Assembly: GCA_964438975.1 (NCBI GenBank)
Contig: CAYTMU010000007.1
Location: 40,701 to 104,700, forward strand
Length of the DNA: 64,000 bases
Origin: Chryseosolibacter sp964438975
Lineage (GTDB): Bacteria; Bacteroidota; Bacteroidia; Cytophagales; Cyclobacteriaceae
Reading direction: 5' to 3'
Part shown: piece after piece, positions 61,278 to 64,000 of the stretch
Numbering within the stretch: the stretch's first letter is position 1
How the letters are laid out: every line of letters starts with the position of its first letter
Notes under the pieces: generated by a model
Database searches by the model: none
Seen by the model: the letters and a program-made list of their open reading frames with translations, nothing else
Told to the model about the DNA's origin: nothing
Position numbers and translations under genes: made by a program

Positions 61278-62461
61278 AAGACTTCTTTCCACGCGATGTG
61301 CAATCGACGTTTGTCGAGATGTTCGGCAAGGAACCGCTGATGGTCCGGGCGCCGGGTCGCATAAATCTTATTGGTGAGCATACGGATTATAACGACGGAT
61401 TCGTGATGCCCGCAGCCGTCGACAAGGAAGTGTATTTCGGAATCGCACCGTCGGACGACGGAACATCTTCGATCTTTTCGTGTAACTATAACGAGCGTTT
61501 TGTTGTGAACTTCGACGACCTGAGCCCCGTTGCGTCCCCGCGATGGGCCAACTACTTATTGGGTGTTCTGGTGCAGCTCGTCGAACGGGGATTCCCACTT
61601 CGTCCATTCTCCTGCGTTTTTGGAGGGAATATTCCGCCAGGAGCGGGAATGTCCTCTTCCGCGGCTATAGAGTGCGGATTTGGTGTCGCGCTAAGCATGC
61701 TAAACCGCCTTGGCGTTCCGAAGATGGATATGATCGCAATGGCACAATGGGCAGAACACAACTATGTCGGTGTGAAGTGCGGCATCATGGATCAGTTCGC
61801 GAGCATGATGGGTAAGAAAGAGCACGTCATTGTTCTGGATTGCCGCACGTTGCAATATCAATATGCGCCGGTTGATTTGAAGAACTATCAGGTCATTCTC
61901 TGTGATACGAAGGTCAAACATTCGCTGGTCGATTCGGAGTATAACACAAGAAGGAACGAATGTGAATCTGGCGTCCGGGTCATCCGGAAATACTTTCCGG
62001 AGGTGCGAAGCCTGCGAGACGTGTCACTCGCGAACCTGGAGGCATATCGCAGTGAACTTGAGGGGAAAGTATATCAGCGATGCCAGTACGTTGTCCAGGA
62101 AATTGCGCGTGTTCAGGCGGCAACGGCAGACCTTTCGGAGGGGCATTTGGAGGAGTTCGGACGCAAGATGTTCGAAACGCACGACGGGTTGTCGCGGTTG
62201 TACGAGGTAAGCTGTAACGAACTCGACTTCCTCGTGGCGGAGGCGCGGCGGATGCCGGGGGTGATCGGCGCCCGGATGATGGGTGGAGGTTTTGGAGGTT
62301 GCACTGTTAACCTTGTCAGGAGGTCTTTCGGAGAGGAATTCACAGCAACCATAGGAGCGCGTTATCGTGACGCCTTCGGAATTGACATGGGCGTTTACGA
62401 TGTGGACCTCGTCGATGGTGTTGGTGTGGTTGACGCCACGGAACTTTCTCTGTGGACGTGA
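61274..62461 (+). CDS. galK: Galactokinase
   Basis: This 395-residue GHMP kinase phosphorylates alpha-D-galactose at C1 in the Leloir pathway. The galactokinase signature APGRINLIGEHTDYNDGF lies near residue 22, the ATP-binding GAGMSSSAAIE near 118, the catalytic-base Asp in GIMDQFASMMG, and GGGFGGCTVNL near 335. The ATG at 61274 overlaps the BrkB stop (ATGA); the in-frame start at 61220 would add 18 residues not in the family. A galM gene follows 63 bases later. It is unusual for galK to be coupled to a cell-wall and membrane operon. Confidence 0.95.
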   Translation: MKDFFPRDVQSTFVEMFGKEPLMVRAPGRINLIGEHTDYNDGFVMPAAVDKEVYFGIAPSDDGTSSIFSCNYNERFVVNFDDLSPVASPRWANYLLGVLVQLVERGFPLRPFSCVFGGNIPPGAGMSSSAAIECGFGVALSMLNRLGVPKMDMIAMAQWAEHNYVGVKCGIMDQFASMMGKKEHVIVLDCRTLQYQYAPVDLKNYQVILCDTKVKHSLVDSEYNTRRNECESGVRVIRKYFPEVRSLRDVSLANLEAYRSELEGKVYQRCQYVVQEIARVQAATADLSEGHLEEFGRKMFETHDGLSRLYEVSCNELDFLVAEARRMPGVIGARMMGGGFGGCTVNLVRRSFGEEFTATIGARYRDAFGIDMGVYDVDLVDGVGVVDATELSLWT

Positions 62462-62524
62462 TCGCTGGCTGCGCCATTTAATATAATTCTCTATATTGAA
62501 TTCCCAAACTGCGGAATACAACCC

Positions 62525-63673
62525 ATGCCAGTAAGAGTCTACGTTATACAATTGATCCTGCTTTTTATGATCAGCTGCTCACCCAGTTCCGAAAAGAATT
62601 CATCAGATACCGTCGGTACATCGACGACCGTCTCCTCGGCCCTTTACGGGAAACTGAGTGATGGCACACCGGTTACACAATACACACTGCGCAACGACAA
62701 CGGCGTAACGCTGCAGGTGATTACATACGGAGGTATTATCACATCGCTCCAGGTTCCCGATCGCGAGGGAAAGCCGGTCGATGTGGTACTGGGATTTGAT
62801 TCCCTCGCTGCCTATGAAGCGCGTAACCCGTTCTTCGGGGCGCTCGTCGGGCGTTACGGGAATCGTATTGCGAACGGAAAATTTACCCTCGATGGTACGA
62901 CCTACGAACTGGCGAGGAACAATAACGGAAACCACATTCACGGTGGAGTTAAAGGATTCGACAAAGTCATCTGGAAGGTCGAAGAGAACTCCGTAGACAA
63001 CGGAGCGACTCTGAAGCTCTCTTATCGTAGTGCGGACATGGAAGAAGGTTATCCGGGGAACCTGGATGTGGAGGTTGTCTATACGCTTACCAATAGCAAT
63101 GCGCTTCAGGTGGACTATCGTGCCACGACAGACAAGAAGACGATCGTCAATCTTACGCAACACACTTACTTCAACCTGAATGGAGGACGTGCCAATGTTC
63201 TCGATCATGAGCTTTCATTAAATGCCGACAGTATCGTGCCAGTAGACCAGGCGTTGATCCCGACAGGCGGCTTGATGCCGGTTGAGAATACGCCGTTTGA
63301 CTTCCGCACTCCGGTGAAGATCGGAGAACGGATCAACGAGGAGCACGAACAGCTCCGCGTTGGAAAGGGCTACGATCATTGCTGGGTGATCAACGGAAAG
63401 GGCATCAAGCCGACCGCAGAAGTATATGATTCACTTTCCGGGATCGGTATGATGGTATACACCACGGAACCAGGAGTGCAATTGTATACCGGAAATTTTC
63501 TCGACGGATCGCTGACAGGAAAGAATGGCGTCATTTACCACCAGCGCGCAGGGTTCTGTCTCGAAACACAGCACTTTCCCGATTCACCCAATCGCAGCGA
63601 CTTTCCCTCCGTTGTGCTGAGTCCTGAAGAGGTGTACACCTCTCAGACTGTTTATCAGTTCGATACTAAATAA
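62525..63673 (+). CDS. galM: Aldose 1-epimerase lipoprotein
   Basis: The 382-residue protein interconverts the anomers of galactose or other aldoses. A lipoprotein signal (LLFMISC) places it in the envelope, as is common in Bacteroidota. Family motifs are NPFFGALVGRYGNRIANGKF, NGNHIHGGVKGFDKVIW (conserved His), VNLTQHTYFNLNG (catalytic His region), KGYDHCW and, near the end, GFCLETQHFPDSPN (catalytic Glu). It forms a short galactose module with galK. Confidence 0.93.
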   Translation: MPVRVYVIQLILLFMISCSPSSEKNSSDTVGTSTTVSSALYGKLSDGTPVTQYTLRNDNGVTLQVITYGGIITSLQVPDREGKPVDVVLGFDSLAAYEARNPFFGALVGRYGNRIANGKFTLDGTTYELARNNNGNHIHGGVKGFDKVIWKVEENSVDNGATLKLSYRSADMEEGYPGNLDVEVVYTLTNSNALQVDYRATTDKKTIVNLTQHTYFNLNGGRANVLDHELSLNADSIVPVDQALIPTGGLMPVENTPFDFRTPVKIGERINEEHEQLRVGKGYDHCWVINGKGIKPTAEVYDSLSGIGMMVYTTEPGVQLYTGNFLDGSLTGKNGVIYHQRAGFCLETQHFPDSPNRSDFPSVVLSPEEVYTSQTVYQFDTK

Positions 63674-63699
63674 GGAAATCGCAATGGTTCGCGCGATAA

Positions 63700-63894
63700 A
63701 TGGCTGCTAAGTATGAGGAGCTCATCAAACAACTGCCGCTACTTATTAGCAAAGGACTGCTGGCTGCGGTCTACACGCAGACTACCGATGTCGAGATCGA
63801 AGTGAATGGCCTTATGACATATCACCGCAAGGTGATTAAGATAGACATAAAGCGGCTGTATCGGATGCACCAAAGCTGTACCACGAAAAGTTAA
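63700..63894 (+). CDS. Small protein of unknown function
   Basis: A 64-residue frame starts at ATG 63700, 26 bases after galM, in the same direction: MAAKYEELIKQLPLLISKG, then an alpha/beta-looking DVEIEVNGLMTYHRKVIKID segment. I do not recognise a family. The codon pattern and placement make it plausible, but its short length means it could be spurious. Confidence 0.45.
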   Translation: MAAKYEELIKQLPLLISKGLLAAVYTQTTDVEIEVNGLMTYHRKVIKIDIKRLYRMHQSCTTKS

Positions 63895-64000
63895 CCGGCA
63901 GTAAGTAACACATCGCTCATAAAGGGGTCCCCGAATGGGCGATTCAAAAAAAGTATCGGCCGTATCTGTCAATCCTCGAAGTAGTTGTTTACTCGTCTTT
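63895..64000. other. Right end of window, unassigned
   Basis: Two plus-strand frames are open to the window edge: one from ATG 63935 with unconvincing sequence, and one without an ATG reading IQKKYRPYLSILEVVVYSS, which looks more protein-like. There is too little sequence to decide whether a gene starts here. Confidence 0.3.

Noticed and set aside
63739..63972. 77-residue minus-strand frame near the right end
   Set aside because: No resemblance to a family and an unlikely composition; the plus-strand frame at 63700 is the better candidate.
1..64000. CRISPR array, prophage, transposon or integron
   Set aside because: No regularly spaced repeats, transposase, integrase or phage structural genes were seen on either strand.

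Overview
The window comes from a member of the Bacteroidota, most likely the order Cytophagales (a Chryseolinea-like lineage is my guess, not proven). The evidence is a SusC/SusD pair, several lipoproteins with the cysteine right after a short signal peptide, genes without Shine-Dalgarno sequences but with TAnnTTTG-like -7 boxes, the DUF1573-yajC-ybbR-coaE order typical of the phylum, and a GntR-type rhamnose regulator. Base composition looks close to 50% G+C throughout. Coding density is very high: no stretch above 300 bases lacks a gene, and I see no insertion sequence, prophage, CRISPR array, rRNA or complete tRNA.

Region 1 (1-8640) is housekeeping and efflux: the end of a DUF1573 protein, yajC, a YbbR protein and coaE, then a complete RND efflux system (adaptor lipoprotein, inner-membrane pump, TolC-like channel) and a purine nucleoside phosphorylase. 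Region 2 (8631-15960) is an L-rhamnose catabolic operon on the minus strand (RhaT symporter, bifunctional rhamnulose-1-phosphate aldolase/lactaldehyde dehydrogenase, mutarotase, isomerase, kinase), with its likely GntR-family regulator divergently transcribed on the plus strand.

Region 3 (16029-42667) is the unusual part: 15 plus-strand genes rich in large periplasmic c-type cytochromes of the kind best known from Planctomycetes and Verrucomicrobia. It opens with a three-gene module (PSCyt1-DUF1549-DUF1553 lipoprotein, Tat-exported DUF1501 protein, and a membrane protein joining DUF2231, a heme site, leucine-rich repeats, a chitobiase-like domain and a discoidin-like domain). It continues with three beta-propeller/HEAT/cytochrome c lipoproteins, a two-headed esterase, a DUF1080 (3-keto-disaccharide hydrolase family) lipoprotein, two TIM-barrel isomerase/epimerases, a DUF4432 aldose-epimerase-like protein, a phosphomannose-isomerase-like cupin, a Gfo/Idh/MocA oxidoreductase, a seven-bladed FG-GAP propeller lipoprotein and an S46 dipeptidyl-peptidase. 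My reading is a respiratory pathway for oxidising sugars or glycosides: periplasmic cytochromes and propeller proteins oxidise or bind the substrate, DUF1080 cleaves the oxidised glycoside, and the cytoplasmic epimerases and dehydrogenase rework the product. This is inference; no member has a known substrate.

Region 4 (42756-54680) holds uvrA, a small membrane protein, a LytS/LytTR two-component pair, and a divergent AraC regulator facing a SusC-SusD-PepSY transport module, closed by a strong bidirectional terminator. Region 5 (54683-64000) is housekeeping again: clpC, a WbqC-like gene and a TsaC/YciO gene on the minus strand; then mltG, a YbgC-type thioesterase, a BrkB/YihY membrane protein and galK, coupled by overlapping stop and start codons, followed by a lipoprotein aldose 1-epimerase and a small unknown gene.
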